The notes under the pieces are model-generated. The model searched no databases and was not told the origin of the DNA. It saw only the letters and a list, made by a program, of their open reading frames with translations. Below, piece after piece: positions 21,765 through 34,563 of a DNA stretch of 64,000 nt. Numbering within the stretch: the first letter of the stretch is position 1; each line of letters starts with the position of its first letter. The position numbers and the translations under genes are program-made. The DNA is from Amyloporia xantha (taxonomy: Eukaryota; Basidiomycota; Agaricomycetes; Polyporales; Adustoporiaceae). The stretch is taken from NCBI GenBank assembly GCA_036971615.1, contig JAYKKR010000010.1, forward strand, positions 186,001-250,000. Reading direction: 5' to 3'.

Positions 21765-23982
21765 TCAGTCAGCCATCTCCAACTCTCTGCGAATCCTTTC
21801 CCTCACTTCTCTCAAACCTCCCCCTTCCCTCTTTACAGTTCTCGGACTCCTGGTCCTCAGCTCTTCGGCACTTGCCTCCTTGCTCTTGAGACGTCCAGGA
21901 CTGCTTGGAGTCTTTGAGGGACTGCCACCGCTGCCCTCGCTAACATCCGCAGTCACGCTAGGGGCGGGCATTTCGAGCCACTCCTCGCCAGCAACATCAA
22001 GTTTGCGCACAAAGAATGGACATAACTTTACTAGGATCATGAGCGACTCGTGCGCTTCAGCCGAAGAAATAGGGACAGGCGAAGACTTGATCACAGCTGC
22101 AGCAACTTCCGATAATGGCAACGCCCGACGCTTCCGCGCTATGGGTGTGGATGTCGAACCACTAGGATTGGAGAATAACCTACAGGACGCGCGTTAGTCT
22201 AGGTTTCGTACAATCTGCCAATCAAGTAAGACGAGATACGTACATCCATACACTTTCCGCTACACCACCGAGGCGACCCAAGAGACACCGTCTCCGCACT
22301 TCGTCTTGGCTCAACTTCATCAGCTGATCCTTCGTCATTTTCCCGCCTGCAGTGCCGCCGGCTATACCCTTCGTCGGTGATGCCGTGAGCGAGCGTTGGC
22401 GGACCCGTTCGTACAACGCTTGGCGACGCGAGCTCGTTGGGGTTTGTGGGGCCGTCGCAGCATCACGCCCGCGTTGATGAGTGGGAGTTGACGGTACAGA
22501 CGGAGAGTCCAAGGAAGTGGGCGTACTCCTTCCGGACACAAGTGAAGGGGTACGCGAACTGGAAGGAGTGAGGAAACCAGTCCGAGATGGCGAGCGAGCA
22601 CTGGTAGGTGTGAGGAGGCTAGTGAGGGAGTCAATCCGCCCGCGATGCGATGAAGGCGTCTGCGGGAAGATGAGCGTATTCTTGGAGGGAGTGCCTGCTT
22701 TGCTGGAAGGAGTAATGGGGAATGGAACGGCGAACTCCTGCAACTTCTTCGTCGGAGATTTGAGGGGAGATTTGGACGGAGACCGGGTTGGGGAGCCTGG
22801 AGTGGCAAGAATGGAGGCGGACGATGGTGACTTAGGAGAGGACGAAGCCAGAAGGCGCGTGAGGGTAGACGGCTTGCAAGCAGCAGGGAGAAGGGGAGGT
22901 CTGCGACTGGAATATTTGGTATGGATGATTTCCCTACATGCAGCTGGAGTCGGAAGGTAGATTTAGCCAGGATATCTTCACGAGAGAGTATGCGTTTACC
23001 TCTAGCCATTTTTCGAGTTTCAGCCGCACTTCCTTCCTCCGCATCTCGCCTTCTGCTGTCCATCTGGCAACTGCAGCCATCCCTCCGCCCAAGCCTTTGG
23101 TAATGTCCATCTCCACTTCGATGCCTATACCATACACAGGCACTCGCATATTGACCGACTTCGAAAAATGTCTTGTCTGGCTGATAACGAAGCCCATTGC
23201 ACCTCGGGTCCAGTCCTTGGATGAAGATACAGCAGGTCGGTTCTCCAGGAATGGGTTGTCGTCATCCTCCTCAGGCTTCGATTTTCCTTTGGGCGTCTTC
23301 GTCGGGGAGTGAAGAGGACGGGTATCCAAGAAGGGATTATCGTCATCATCGTTGAACTCGATCTTCTTTGCCTTCGACGATGCTCTAGGGGTGCGGTCCA
23401 GGAATGGATTATTGTCCTCATCGTCGATGGCCTTCCTATTCGGTGTAGCCTTAGTCGCTGACGTGGAAGGCCGGTCATCGATGAAGGGATTCTCATCGAC
23501 GGCATCGGGAACCCCTCTCTTCTCCTCAACATCTGCTGCAGGAGGAAGTTCATTCCCATCCCACTCCCATAACCAGCACAGCCGTTTAAGGTCGTCCACA
23601 TCAAATTTAGTCGTAAAGCCAGAATAAGTAGTGAGCGAGATGTGATTGAGCACATTGCGGACAATGCCCGTGTCTTCAGATGGAGCAACAGCGCAGGTTG
23701 CTAGGGCGTGTGAGAGAGCCTGCTGCAAGGCAGTTTGAATGTTATACAACCGCGACAACGGGGCAGGAAGGGAGGTGCCTTCATCTTTGGCCTTTCGACG
23801 TGCAGTGATAGATTGCGGGGTCGGTGGACTGATGCATTGTGATAAGCTCGCCCGTGCCAAAAAAATCAAACCATCACTCACGCTGTTCGCAGTTTCTTGG
23901 GAGTAAGGAGATCGTCGTCCAGCTCGGCAGCTGCTCGTTTCTTCCTATGAGACACGCGAAGCGCAGCGTATATGTTAGACAT
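21765..23982 (-). CDS. CDT1: DNA replication licensing factor Cdt1
   Basis: Loads MCM helicase with ORC and Cdc6 at origins. The N-terminus [20 protein letters not shown] is basic, with a TPKK motif soon after and then PPTPQS, candidate CDK sites. The central winged-helix region ends in [17 protein letters not shown], typical of fungal Cdt1. A low-complexity linker follows, with four repeats of the type DDNPFLDxRP and later many SPxK/TPSS sites. The C-terminal MCM-binding winged helix reads [17 protein letters not shown], then [20 protein letters not shown] and [15 protein letters not shown]. Intron 1 begins with donor GTGAGTG right after the LRTA codons. The junction near 22925-22980 does not join cleanly with a GT-AG pair in phase; that part of the linker is uncertain. 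The upstream region carries MCB-like boxes. Confidence 0.82.
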
Positions 23983-24082
23983 CGAGTTGTAGCTGCGCGA
24001 CACGTGCTATCACAAGGGGCGGATTGGAAGTATTGTGTCCCCGAGGTAATCTCGGTATGTAAGAGAACAATACGCGAACTAC

Positions 24083-24130
24083 GACGCGCCCCATCTACGC
24101 GTCGACGTAAGCAATTCCCACAGACGCGTC
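24083..24130. promoter_or_regulatory. MCB-like box cluster upstream of CDT1
   Basis: Three elements about 100-150 bp upstream of the CDT1 start: GACGCG (24083-24088), ACGCGTC (24097-24103) and the palindrome GACGCGTC (24123-24130). ACGCGT is the MBF-bound MluI cell-cycle box; in fission yeast cdt1 is an MBF target. Function here is inferred. Confidence 0.6.
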
Positions 24131-24410
24131 CTGTCACATGCTCGCGTGATCTAGTCACGCATGAGCGCCCATCGACTAAATTCAGGTCATCTTACTCGAA
24201 GTGTGCTCACTGAACTGAACCTATCACGATAAACATTTTCACGAAACCAAGTACGGCATAGAATTCAAGGAAAGCACAGACGACGTTAGCTATTGATACA
24301 TGAATGCTAGGAGCTAGAGGCAGACTTGACATGGTCATCGTCAAATTCATGGGTATGGAAGTCATCGAGATATATGTTGTACATTGAGCCACTCCTCATC
24401 GCGACCCCAT

Positions 24411-27069
24411 CTACTCTTTGGTATTTTGGACCTCTTCTACGATCTCACTGCTGCTATCGCGAGAACGCACACCGAGAATCTCATCGGCCTCAGGCGACCC
24501 AGCCGGCGGTACGTCTTTCCGGAGAGAAACCGCGACGGGGGATACACCTTCGTTGTATGCCAGAGCGAAGATGACGTCCATGTCTATAAATAATAAGGGG
24601 TAAGTGTGATTCCCGAAAAAAGTGTTCGAAATACATACCTTCCAAAGAGCGGCCAGCCGTCTCGGGGAAGAAGAAATATACGATTGGAATGAGGAACGCG
24701 TTGAGCGCGGCGAACACTGATCGAAGTAAACGTGAGTCTAACAAAGAGAACTATGCAAACGAGATGACAAACCGATATAAGTGCGCCAGCTAATCGAGTT
24801 GAAGGATGGCCCAGTGACCATCACCACCACGAAGTTGAAGATCCAGTTGGACGCTGTACTGAACGCATTCGCAGGTGCACGTATCCGCAGACCAACAATC
24901 TCAGCAGGCTGTAGAGACGATAACTCATCAGAACATCGGAATACCGTATATAACTATTGACACTTACGTAGAGCCACGTCATGCCTAACCAACCGATGGC
25001 GAAGAACGAGTTGAAGACGAACAGCAACACTGCCGACGCAATCTGTGCGCCCGAGTTGTTGATGCTGCCGAGAACAGCGAGGAGGACCATGGTGATGGTC
25101 TGTCCAATGGCCCCGAAGAGCATCAGAGGACGGCGACCAACTCGGTCGATGAGCGCGATGGCGATCAAACTGGCCAGGAAGTATTCCGTGCCGTTACCGG
25201 CGGCCAGGAGCCGCGACTTCACGTCGTTGAGCCCAAGGCGCTGGAACAAGATCGTCTAGAGAACGTGTGTAAGTAAACCTCAGTCATTCCAAGATCAACG
25301 ATTGTGATCTCACAGCATAGCTGTCACGAATGGTCAGCGTTCATTCACACAGCATAATAGGAGAAAACTCACTAAGTGATGATGTTAATACCAGTGATTT
25401 GCTGGAAGCACTGGTTGACGACACCCAAGAAGGCCCGTCGGAAGTTCTGCGATCGACCGTTGGTGAACACTTCACGGATGGGGGACCGATCCGACGTTCC
25501 AGACTCGGCGGCAATAGCCTCCCGAATCCCGTGGTAGGTCAACTGGACAGACTCGCTTGTGTAGTCCTTGTCTTCCAGAGCCGAAATAACCGCTAATGCT
25601 TCGGCATCGCGACCCTTTTTGGCAAGCCATCGAGGCGATTCAGGTAACTATTTCGAGAAGGTGAGTAAGACCTGGACCCTCGACCACAAAGCGAACGAGA
25701 CGATCGACTTACGAATACAATGCCGCTGATCATCATAATAGCCAGTAAGATCTGGAGCGCGATAGGAACTCTCCATTGGGCAGATGAACCCGTGAACCAG
25801 TAGCTACGCGGAATTCGTTAGCGTTCTCCGAAAATGACGGAAGGGACCAGTAGAAGTACTCACAATCCGAAATCTATCCACTGCATAACACGAACTCTAA
25901 TGAGTACGGCATTAATCAAAGCCAGCGAGAACACGTACGTATCTGTAATGAATGAATTAGTTGAATATTTTGTGTATGGCAAAATGCACTCACGATATCA
26001 TGATACCGAACGTAATGAGACTGCCTTCTATCATAATGAAACTGCCTCTTCGCTTAGCTGGCGAACACTCGGCATGATACGAAGGGACCGTCGAGGTCTA
26101 CCATTTAAACAAGGTCAAGGGGATCCTGCGGACAATGACGCAAAGCTTACGTTCAAGCCGTTCCCAAGACCTGTGACTATCCGTGCCACAATCATCTGTG
26201 CATAGCTGAAGGAGGTCGCTTGCAGTATAGCACCAATGATCATAATAGTGCCCCCAAGGAAGATCGTCTTCCGGCGGCCTAGTCGGTCACCGAGCCACAG
26301 ATTTGCCAAGGCGCCGATGAGACACCCGACTTCCTGTAATCGAAGCATCAACATCAGCAGGTAGTTCCGGTGCTACAGCGGAGGCGCGGATCTAAAGTGT
26401 ATTGAGATAACAGACCACTTGTCCGCCATGGGTCAAGAGGTCTGCTACATCCGTGCTGGACCACATACACGGGTGTCCGAGAATAGCATCAGCTGATGGG
26501 CGGCATCCCAGAAAAGTATCACCTGACAGGGTGTACCTTGGGACGCGCCGTAACACCCAGGGGCAGTTGTTCTGCGGTCGGTACATACGCACCCCCAAAC
26601 CACTCTTCGTTCACACGAGAAGGACACTCACATAAATCGCCACGATGAAGCTCTGCAGGGTGGCATGGTTTGAATGACCGCCAGTTGGGACCACCACCTG
26701 TGGGAACACTTTCTCGAACTGTGAAACGCCCATCAGACAGGTGCCACTGAGCGAACATGACAGCCGCAGCGTACCTGGTTGGCGGTGAGTAAGGCGGACA
26801 TGACTCCCTGGTCGTAACTTTGTGCGGCGTTCCATCAGCGTCGGGCACAGATAATATGTGAACGACGAAACATACCCGAAGAGAGTGAAGCCCGTGCCCG
26901 CCACAAAGGCCAAAGCGGCCGTCAGCTTCCGTCCGCGCAGGCGGGGCACCGCAGCGCGGATTTCAGCGTCAGAGCCAGCACCGTAGGTGTGGACGACCTC
27001 ACTCCTGCCCTTCTCGGAGACGGCATCATCATGGCTACTGTTGTGCGTAGATGGAGCGGGAGAGGACAT
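24411..27069 (-). CDS. MFS sugar transporter (hexose/sugar porter family)
   Basis: 12-TM proton-coupled or facilitative sugar carrier. Visible signatures are GYDQGVMSALLTANQ in TM1, GDRLGRRKT in loop 2-3, LPESPRWLAKKGR after TM6, QQITGINIITYYAV in TM7 and PETAGRSLEDMD after TM12. An N-terminal cytosolic tail precedes TM1. About ten introns are needed. The intron near 26341-26630 is unusually long for this genome (about 290 nt against the usual 50-60). Start MSSPAPSTHNSSHDD is the first in-frame ATG (27067-27069). It ends 428 bp upstream of CDT1 on the same strand. The closest known relatives are basidiomycete sugar/inositol-type porters; substrate is not deducible. Confidence 0.9.
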
Positions 27070-30000
27070 TATAACTAGGCACCGGGGGAACAAGGCGCGA
27101 GTTGGGGGATCGGGAGATGGAGGTTCATGGCTTATATACAGTTGGTTGGAGAAGGCATCTCTTTCGGGCGGGGTAGCATCTCAAACTTTGAGGGTGGTCC
27201 GGTTGGAGCAACATAGAAGTCACGCGATAACGACCAAGGAGGGAAGGGGTTTGGTAGGCACACTAGCTTCGCTTGGGCTGGGAGGCGTCAAGAATCACGG
27301 ACAATGATCGCAAAGACACCCCAAAAGCCACCACCACACGGCTAAGCGGTGGCGCGGCGGGTTGTTGCGGTACAATTGCAGCGATGCCGGGTATGGTAAA
27401 CTCATTCTCCCCGATCGTTCATGTGTAGGATCTCAGCCCTCCCGCCTGCCGAAGTGGGCTCCACTTTACACAAGGAATTTCGGACCGCATTAGCTTACGA
27501 CCGTGGAGATGACATTTATTTTGACGGAACATACTCACATCAGATAAACGCTAACCTCGGCACTTGCGCTCGGCGGCGGTCGCCAATTCAGGTTACCGAC
27601 AAATCGCTGTCCCTCCGTTGGAAACGGGGTGGCGACCACGGCGCGCTCAGTTGGACGCCTCAGACGCTGAGCGGGCTCATGTATGACCTGTGTCGTCCAC
27701 GGTGTACGATGTTCGGACGGCCGGTGTCCGACATTAATGAGACGGTTGGCACATAAGTACATACACTCGCATGGACGGTGTCAAGAGATGATGAAAGAGC
27801 CATGGCCGCTGAGAGAGGCAGCGAGCACGTGGGACAGTGACGCGGCGAGGAAGCGCCCTGATCGGGGACCACATCTGAAAACGACAGGCACCCTCATCTT
27901 TCCGGCTGCCAGGCTCGTCGGCTCATCCGTTCTCCAGCCCTCTCTCGTCGACACACTTGTTCTCTCTACCGCCTTTGGCCGCCTCTTCACCACCCTAATA
28001 TTACCACCATCATTCGACCACTTGCGTTCATCGATAGCCGTTTCGGACGTGCACTGCTCGACTCGGAACCGGCGGTCGGATTCCCCACCATGCATGTCAT
28101 CATATCGATCCCTAACCAGCCATTACGGCAGCGTTGCTCGTCTGCTTTGTTCACATCCTGGAAATTCGGGCAATATGAGTCAGAAGTTGTATGCAAACGA
28201 CGATCCTCATCTTGCCGCCTTCATTGACGGCGGAGACGGTGGTGGGAACTGAGGGCCCGTCCACCGTGCGTACACTACTTATCTTCGGCTTCCGATTGCG
28301 ATTGCACTAGGTTGTTCAAATGAAAGACGTTTTCAGGACAAGTGTTCACCGACACTTCGTCACCGCCAGTGCGGGAAGCGGTGGATCACTGACATGTGTG
28401 TTGGGCGTTGCACATACCAAGCGAGCCGCTGGAAGTGAATTGTACATCCTTAGCTTCCCCGTTATTTCCGACGTTCGAGGTGCGTCCCCTTCGATTGTTC
28501 CTTGAGAGTATTTCAAGCTCCAGCTTCCCATGGCATCGACGTGCCTCTTGAACCCTGAGGTGCTTCTCGTGCGACAGTCGGCGCACGATAATTTCTCCTG
28601 ATCGTCTGAAGGACGTCTAGCCACCACCACCGTACCCATAAGATGAAAGGAACAACTGTGACATAATCACAATCCTCATATGGTTCTCCACGTAGGCCCA
28701 ACGCCTTATTCTTGTTATCGCAGGCGTTAGTCGACACCGCCACTCGGAGCGCTCCCCTTCATGCGGCTGCTCTGTGCGAAAGCTTTGCCCATTTCAAGCA
28801 AACTATAGCCATACGTCGAGCTAAGCCGTTGGTTCTTTCGAAGTTGTGGAGCTATGAGAATGTGGCCTCATCATTTTTGAGATCTCACAAATTTTAATCG
28901 AGCTCCCATCCCCGTTGACTGGCGATTTTGCCGTCTTATGTCAACAGGAAAAACTGCCACACGTTTCATGACTAGTCTTCAGCCACTTCTGAGGTCAGAG
29001 AAGCGGAAGGAGTGGCCTTACCAACGTCAAGGTGGGTAAAGTCTGTGCACTACTTCTATGATATAGCCGAACTCAGCGGCGGCGTGAAAGGTGACGACTC
29101 AGCCCTGCATTTGATCGCGCTTCCAAGCACGTTCAATGGCCTCCTGGCTTCTTAACCTCACCCACCATCCCTCCCATGTTCCCCTTGATGCTTGACTCAG
29201 TGATCAGCACCGATCCTTGACCTGTTGCTACGCATGACGAGTTGCCCGCATGCAGTGCAGAGCATCTGCCGCGAGGTATGTTGGCTTCCACCATTACGCT
29301 GTGGTTACGTGATCGGTCGGAACCTCAGTTCACTGGATCTCATCCTATTGGTACCCGCTCCTAGTGCTGTCGACACTAGTGGACCCTTGAGCCAATTCAC
29401 CCGATGGTCGGTACTTTCATTTCCCGTCTTTCACCACGAACTTTTGTGCGGTTTCGTTACGTGACCGAGGATGGCCTTTCCACCTTCTCTGCGCGTCTGC
29501 TGCGTTGTAGCACACGTTCGCACACTTGCGAATTTTATTCCTCTACAGCTTGTTAAATGATCTCGTTTGATTCTCCAGTAATTCGTCTTTCATCAACAAC
29601 CAACACGCCTGTCGCCTCAATTGTCCAAGATTTTCTTTTATCTCCACAGAACCGTTTCGCGACGGGCGCGACCAACATATATTCTGAGGTGGTCATCCGT
29701 CGCCCGTTTCACTAAGTTCTCGTACAGAAACCGTAGAAGCTCATCAGAGAAGTACGGGAAATGATAAGCACCGGCGCCCTAACGCCATGGGCGCGGAATA
29801 GCGTACGTTCCGTTCCATATCTAACCGTCTTAGTCCGCGCACCCTTCATGCGATCTCTCCCCCTGCGTACCTTTAACGAAAGGCATAGTGAAGGCGACTC
29901 GACCGTCGTCCGCGACAGTACAGGCGACTTTGGCTCCTAGCCTCGAATAGCTCCCGGTCGACGGCCCCTGGTTTGTTCCGGTAAGTTGGGCCCATATGGC

Positions 30001-30847
30001 CGGCAACAGCTGCCGCGGTTTGCAGGATCTGTCAGATTGATTGTGGACGGGCGCCATGATGGTACGTCCAAAGAGGAAGAGCTAGACGCGACGACGGGGT
30101 TACTGAGACGCATAGTCCATTGCGACCATAGGGGCGCGGGAGCCTTGTTGCTTGAGTGCTGCAGCCTTTGCCCTGTTACATTCTGTCCCGTAGCCAATTC
30201 GACTGAGTTAATTCTGTGGCCAAGACCCATCCCGCGGCCCCGGTGTTGAGTAAAAGAAGGTCGAGGTGTCTATCAGCCGTGCCTGCGGTTATCACCTCAC
30301 GTGCAGTGCACGCAGTTGACATGTCGAATCAATAGAACTCTATTCACTGGTACTCGTCAGTTTTGCTTTCGATACGTGCTCGAGTGCAAAATCAATTGTA
30401 GAGTGGCAGTTGACCACTCCACGGCAAGGGCGGAATGTAAGGGGGATTACCACATGCCTTGTGAGATCAGCGAATGCGCGGAGTTGAGCTTTGTGGCACA
30501 GCGGGCCCAATCGAGAAACAACGATTACCGTATTTGATGCGTGTTAAACGATGCAGCAGTGCCTGGGGAGACGTGACTGAGATGCGGTCGTCCAGCGAGC
30601 ACGGAGCTGTGCCAATGCGTTTCGTGGGATCTATCACCAGGCAGGGCGATGTACCAGCTCTATTCCATCTTTACTATTGGTCCATATCACCGAGAAGCAT
30701 GGCGATCTAGCCCAGCAAGTTGCCGCAGAATGCCAGTTGGCAGGAGGCATCATGTCTCGGCGGTTATAAGCTTCCTAACCCTTTCTCTTCTTCCCCTCAC
30801 TGTGTGCACATACTAAGTTACTTTCCTCCTCTTTTGATTATAATTCA
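27070..30847. other. Gene-poor region, 3.8 kb
   Basis: Upstream of the sugar transporter. Reading frames are short (under about 190 codons) and overlap on both strands; none shows a recognisable domain, membrane pattern or splice-consistent continuation. No tRNA, rRNA or paired terminal repeats were found by eye. It could hold a long promoter, non-coding RNA or transposon decay. Confidence 0.5.
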
Positions 30848-32833
30848 TGGCGGCACCGTCGGTGGGAGATTCCAATAAACAAATGTGGTGAGTCCCGCGC
30901 GTCGATTGTGGCGTCAGGCGGTAGAGGTCAAATATTCATTTATCTGCTTTCTACCATGCAACCACGACTCCGATAGGGATGAGGCCCTCACAAGACTCCT
31001 TGGTTAGTGAATTTTTGTCTGTATAGGCTATTGGCAAATGATACCATCCGGGGTTCGGTTTCCTGGTAGATCTCTCTACCGCGACCGTCAAGAGGAACTC
31101 AGAGCTCGAAGCTCGAGTCACTGAACTCGAGCTCGAGCTGTCAGTTTGGAAACAAGCGCACGCGGCGGCTGTCGAAGTAGGGGACCGCGACAAAAAAGCG
31201 CATAACGCGCAAGTCGCCACACTCAATAGACAGATATCTTCTCAAGGTCTTCTCAAGGTGAGCCCGTATATTTTCCGATGTGTCGCAGGTTTGTTTTATT
31301 CCAGTGAAGGACCAGAGCCCCCTCATCCTCTGCGTTATCGACGGCGACACAAATATATTTAGTCCGTCGCTGCTTACGCAAGGGCAGCAAGGGGGTCGAC
31401 AGGCCGCGCAAGACCTTACCAAGGGAGTTGCCGAGTATCTGTCCCAGGAAGAGGTCCAGGTCTTCGGGAGACTATCCTTCTGGGTCACCGTTTACTTTAA
31501 CAAACGGGGTATTCTGAGTACGCTCCAGAACGAAGATATATGTACCGCGGAACAATTCGAAGGATTCATATCGGGTCTGAGCCAGGCTTCTCCTCGCTTC
31601 CATCTTGTGGATGTCGGCCCGGGGAAGGATGGTGCCGACGTGAAAATAAAAGGTATGGGTGACTGCAGACTCAGCCATGTTTATCTAGTCATGACGCTGG
31701 CTTGCCAGAGTACCTTCAGACGTACGCGCGCATGCCACAGACGATGCGGGTCTTCTTCGGCAGTAAGCGTGATCCTTTTGTCCTGAAAACCCTAGCCCTG
31801 ACATCGCCTTCCCAGGTGGCCATGACAATGGTTATTTGTCTACATTAATATCACTTGACAGGGACGAGCTTCTTGGAAAGGTTGTCATTCTGCAAGGCTG
31901 CAACCCTCCGTCGGAGGATTTGCAGCAGCTCGCGGTACCCTTCATGCAGGTCCAGGGCCTCTTCATGACGCAACCTCCTGCATACGTCCAACGACGGCCA
32001 GGTTCCATCCCTCTATCCGGATTGAATCATAATGTTACTACACATGGTGGGCTGATAAGCCCGGAATCCGAAACACACTCTACAGCGCCTATTAATATGC
32101 ATACACGAACTACTAATGGCAGCAAGCCCATCGATTCCACTAAGGTGCGTCACGTTGGAAGATGCACTGCGATATGACGCTGACAATCTTCTGGGATATT
32201 AGCCTCTCCATAAACGTAAGATTAGATTACCGATGCCGCACGGAACGTCAGACCTAGGACTTACACTCTTGCTAATAGAAACACCTCCGCCTTGCAATGA
32301 GCATTATTTAATGACTTGCTCTAAGGGGGTGAGCGGTATTCTGTTGATGATCTGTGTTGCTGTGCTGACTACTTGAATTATGTAGATGACCTGCAAATAT
32401 TCGCATGACTGGTATCTTACTCCTGAGCAACTGGAAATCTTGTCGAAGAATGCGAAGAAGGCTCCGTGCAACTACTTGAAAAATGGTAAGGGACATTATT
32501 GAATGCTGGGCGACATCCTGCGAAGCTGATAACATCGTATAGGTTTAGAATGTCCTTACGGCGACAAATGCTGCTGGGTGAGTGCATGTATGCTGTTGAT
32601 GAAGGTGTACACCAAATCCTGACCCTGTTCTTACGCACGCCTTGTCGTTCTCTTACCTCTTACGGCTGAAGGGACATATATGTCCTAGCGGCGCCCGTTG
32701 TTTCCATCTGAGCAAGGGCAAGTGCTGGTTCAAGGGCGGTAAGCCTGCTGTGAATATTTCTCGGAATGGCTGGATGGTTAATACACAACCTCTCACAGAG
32801 GCGATGCATCCTAACAACCTCCAAGAAAATTAG
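30848..32833 (+). CDS. NYN/PIN-like domain plus CCCH zinc-finger protein
   Basis: Probably RNA-binding. Order: a coiled coil (RNSELEARVTELELELSVWK onward), then a nuclease-like fold starting PLILCVIDGDTNIFSPSL, with QGQQGGRQAAQDL, VDVGPGKDGADVKIKEYL and MRVFFGSGHDNGYLSTLI. The spaced acidic residues resemble the NYN/PIN catalytic set, but I cannot prove activity. The C-terminus has tandem CCCH fingers: CNEHYLMTCSKGMTCKYSH (x7-x5-x3), CNYLKNGLECPYGDKCCWGH (x8-x5-x3), then a partial third (CPSGARCFHL, GKCWFKG). About eight introns. The last exon ends MHPNNLQEN. The start is uncertain: ATG 30848 is plausible but its junction to exon 2 was not resolved. Similar proteins are common in Agaricomycetes. 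Confidence 0.75.
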
Positions 32834-33345
32834 ACGGATTAACACAAAATTACAGGCAGCGCTCCCAGTTGCTGCGCGCTCTCTGTTCCCCGGTGCTATG
32901 TTGTGGTTACGTTTGACATAATTGTTGTCCTGAAGACCGTCTTTTGTTGCTCATCTAGTTGTACGATCTTTAATTATTGCATGAAGTGATCGAGTGGTTT
33001 GCGAACCTTGTTCGGACGATGGTCGATGTCAAAACGGCAGATCTGTACGGCATGTCGACCGGCTAGCAATGCGATGCGATTCGATCTGTTTGACTACCCC
33101 ACATTTGCGCTAGCGACTTTGCATCCGCGGCAGTGGGCTCACAGGGGCTCACTTGTTCAGTCGTGAAGGGGCCCAGACCCAAGGGACCATCGACAGACGA
33201 CCGTAACCGCATGCAGTTCCGGCCAAGACCGAACTATAGCACCCGTGGGAAATCGATATAGCAACCTGCGCAATAGCAATGCCACTGCAAAGCCCGTTGT
33301 CCTGTCCCGAACCACCTCATATCTTCCCAATCATATTCCTTCACC
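32834..33345. other. Intergenic, CCCH gene to RDI1
   Basis: About 510 bp holding the 3' flank of one gene and the promoter of the next. No distinct element recognised. Confidence 0.4.
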
Positions 33346-34333
33346 ATGTCTGCGGTGAGCCTGAATCTTGCAAACGTGCGCAGCAGCCTTCTAAGCGCGC
33401 TATAGCAGCCACACGAGGAAGAAGACTTCGCGCCCACGAGCACTCCCGGTAAATCCAGCAGTCAGAATTCATCGTCGCAGCAATAAGCTCATGGATCTTG
33501 CTGCCAGGCTACAAGCCCACCGCAGCCAAGTCGGTTGATGAATACGCGAAGCTGGATGCTGAAGACGAGAGTCTTGCTCGGTGGAAGGCCAGTCTTGGCA
33601 TTGTACCCGGTGCTGCCACTGGCCCTGCTACCGGCCCAAAGGTATGAGATGCCACAATTTATTATCTAAGGACGTCGAACAAGTTGCATGCAGGTCACTG
33701 TATACACCCTTGAGCTCGCATCCCCTACCCTACCCGTAGGCAAGAAGCTGTGGCTTGACCTACAGGACCCTGCCCAGATTGCGAACGTTAAGAAGAACCC
33801 CATTGTCATCAAAGAAGGAGTTGAGTACAAGTAAGTTTGAGATCCTTGACGCTTTGATGGCAGATTCATCATATCTGTCGTAGTGTCCGAATCACGTTCA
33901 AGGTGAACCACTCCATTATCTCGGTAAGTCACTGCTGCATGTTGTGCTAGCGCGTAATTCAGTAATCCTTGTATCTGCAGGGTGTTCGATACATGCAAGT
34001 TGTCAAGCGTTCCGGTGTACGAGGTTGGTGGACATTGCTTTGACTTTTGACGTAGTATTCACAATGAACGTGACTAGTCGACAAGATGGAGCAGATGCTG
34101 GGTTCATATGGCCCTCACCCTAATGGAGAGGCGTATACCAAGAACTTCGATGCTGAAGAGTCCCCGTCTGGTATGCTCGCGCGTTCAGGAACATACAATG
34201 TCCGAAGTCGTGTCGTAGATGATGACGGGGAAGTGTATGCTGGTGAGTGTGACGCATGTTCTAGCGGCCCACAACATTGACATTGATACCTCCAGACTGG
34301 GAATGGTCATTTAAATTGGCCAAGGAGTGGTGA
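33346..34333 (+). CDS. RDI1: Rho GDP-dissociation inhibitor
   Basis: Extracts prenylated Rho-family GTPases (Cdc42, Rho1) from membranes and keeps them GDP-bound in the cytosol. The flexible acidic arm (MSAPHEEEDFAP) leads to SVDEYAKLDAEDESLARWKA, the helix that binds the GTPase switch. The immunoglobulin-like fold has VTVYTLELASPTLP, IVIKEGVEYNVRITFKVNHS, YMQVVKRSGVRVDKMEQMLG and SYGPHPNGEAYTKNF, EESPSGMLARSGTYNVRS, and ends with the characteristic WEWSFKLAKEW. Length of about 200 residues is normal for the family. Introns splice without trouble; intron 1 comes only four codons after the start, a small-exon pattern. Regulation is not visible in the sequence. Confidence 0.95.
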
Positions 34334-34563
34334 AGGGCGAGTGAAGGGTATATTTGTATGCGGGTTCTAAGTCTTCGGCATTGTATTCCTCTGCGCAATC
34401 GTTTTCTCGTGTCATCGAATGTATTGGATGGAGTCTTAAGCAATACTTATCATCACTGTGTTGAACACAAGTTGTTGTCTTGTTACTTTACCTCCGAGTT
34501 TGTCGATCATTCGTCCGTCGCACGACTCGCACTGAGATTTGTGCAGACGGCGTCATCCGGACC

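Noticed and set aside
23125..23688. Alternative frame inside CDT1 with DxxP-like repeats
   Set aside because: It is the shifted reading of the four DDNPFLD repeats of CDT1.
29830..30230. Overlapping minus-strand frames in the gene-poor region
   Set aside because: Short, no recognisable domain, no splice-consistent extension. Not enough to call a gene.
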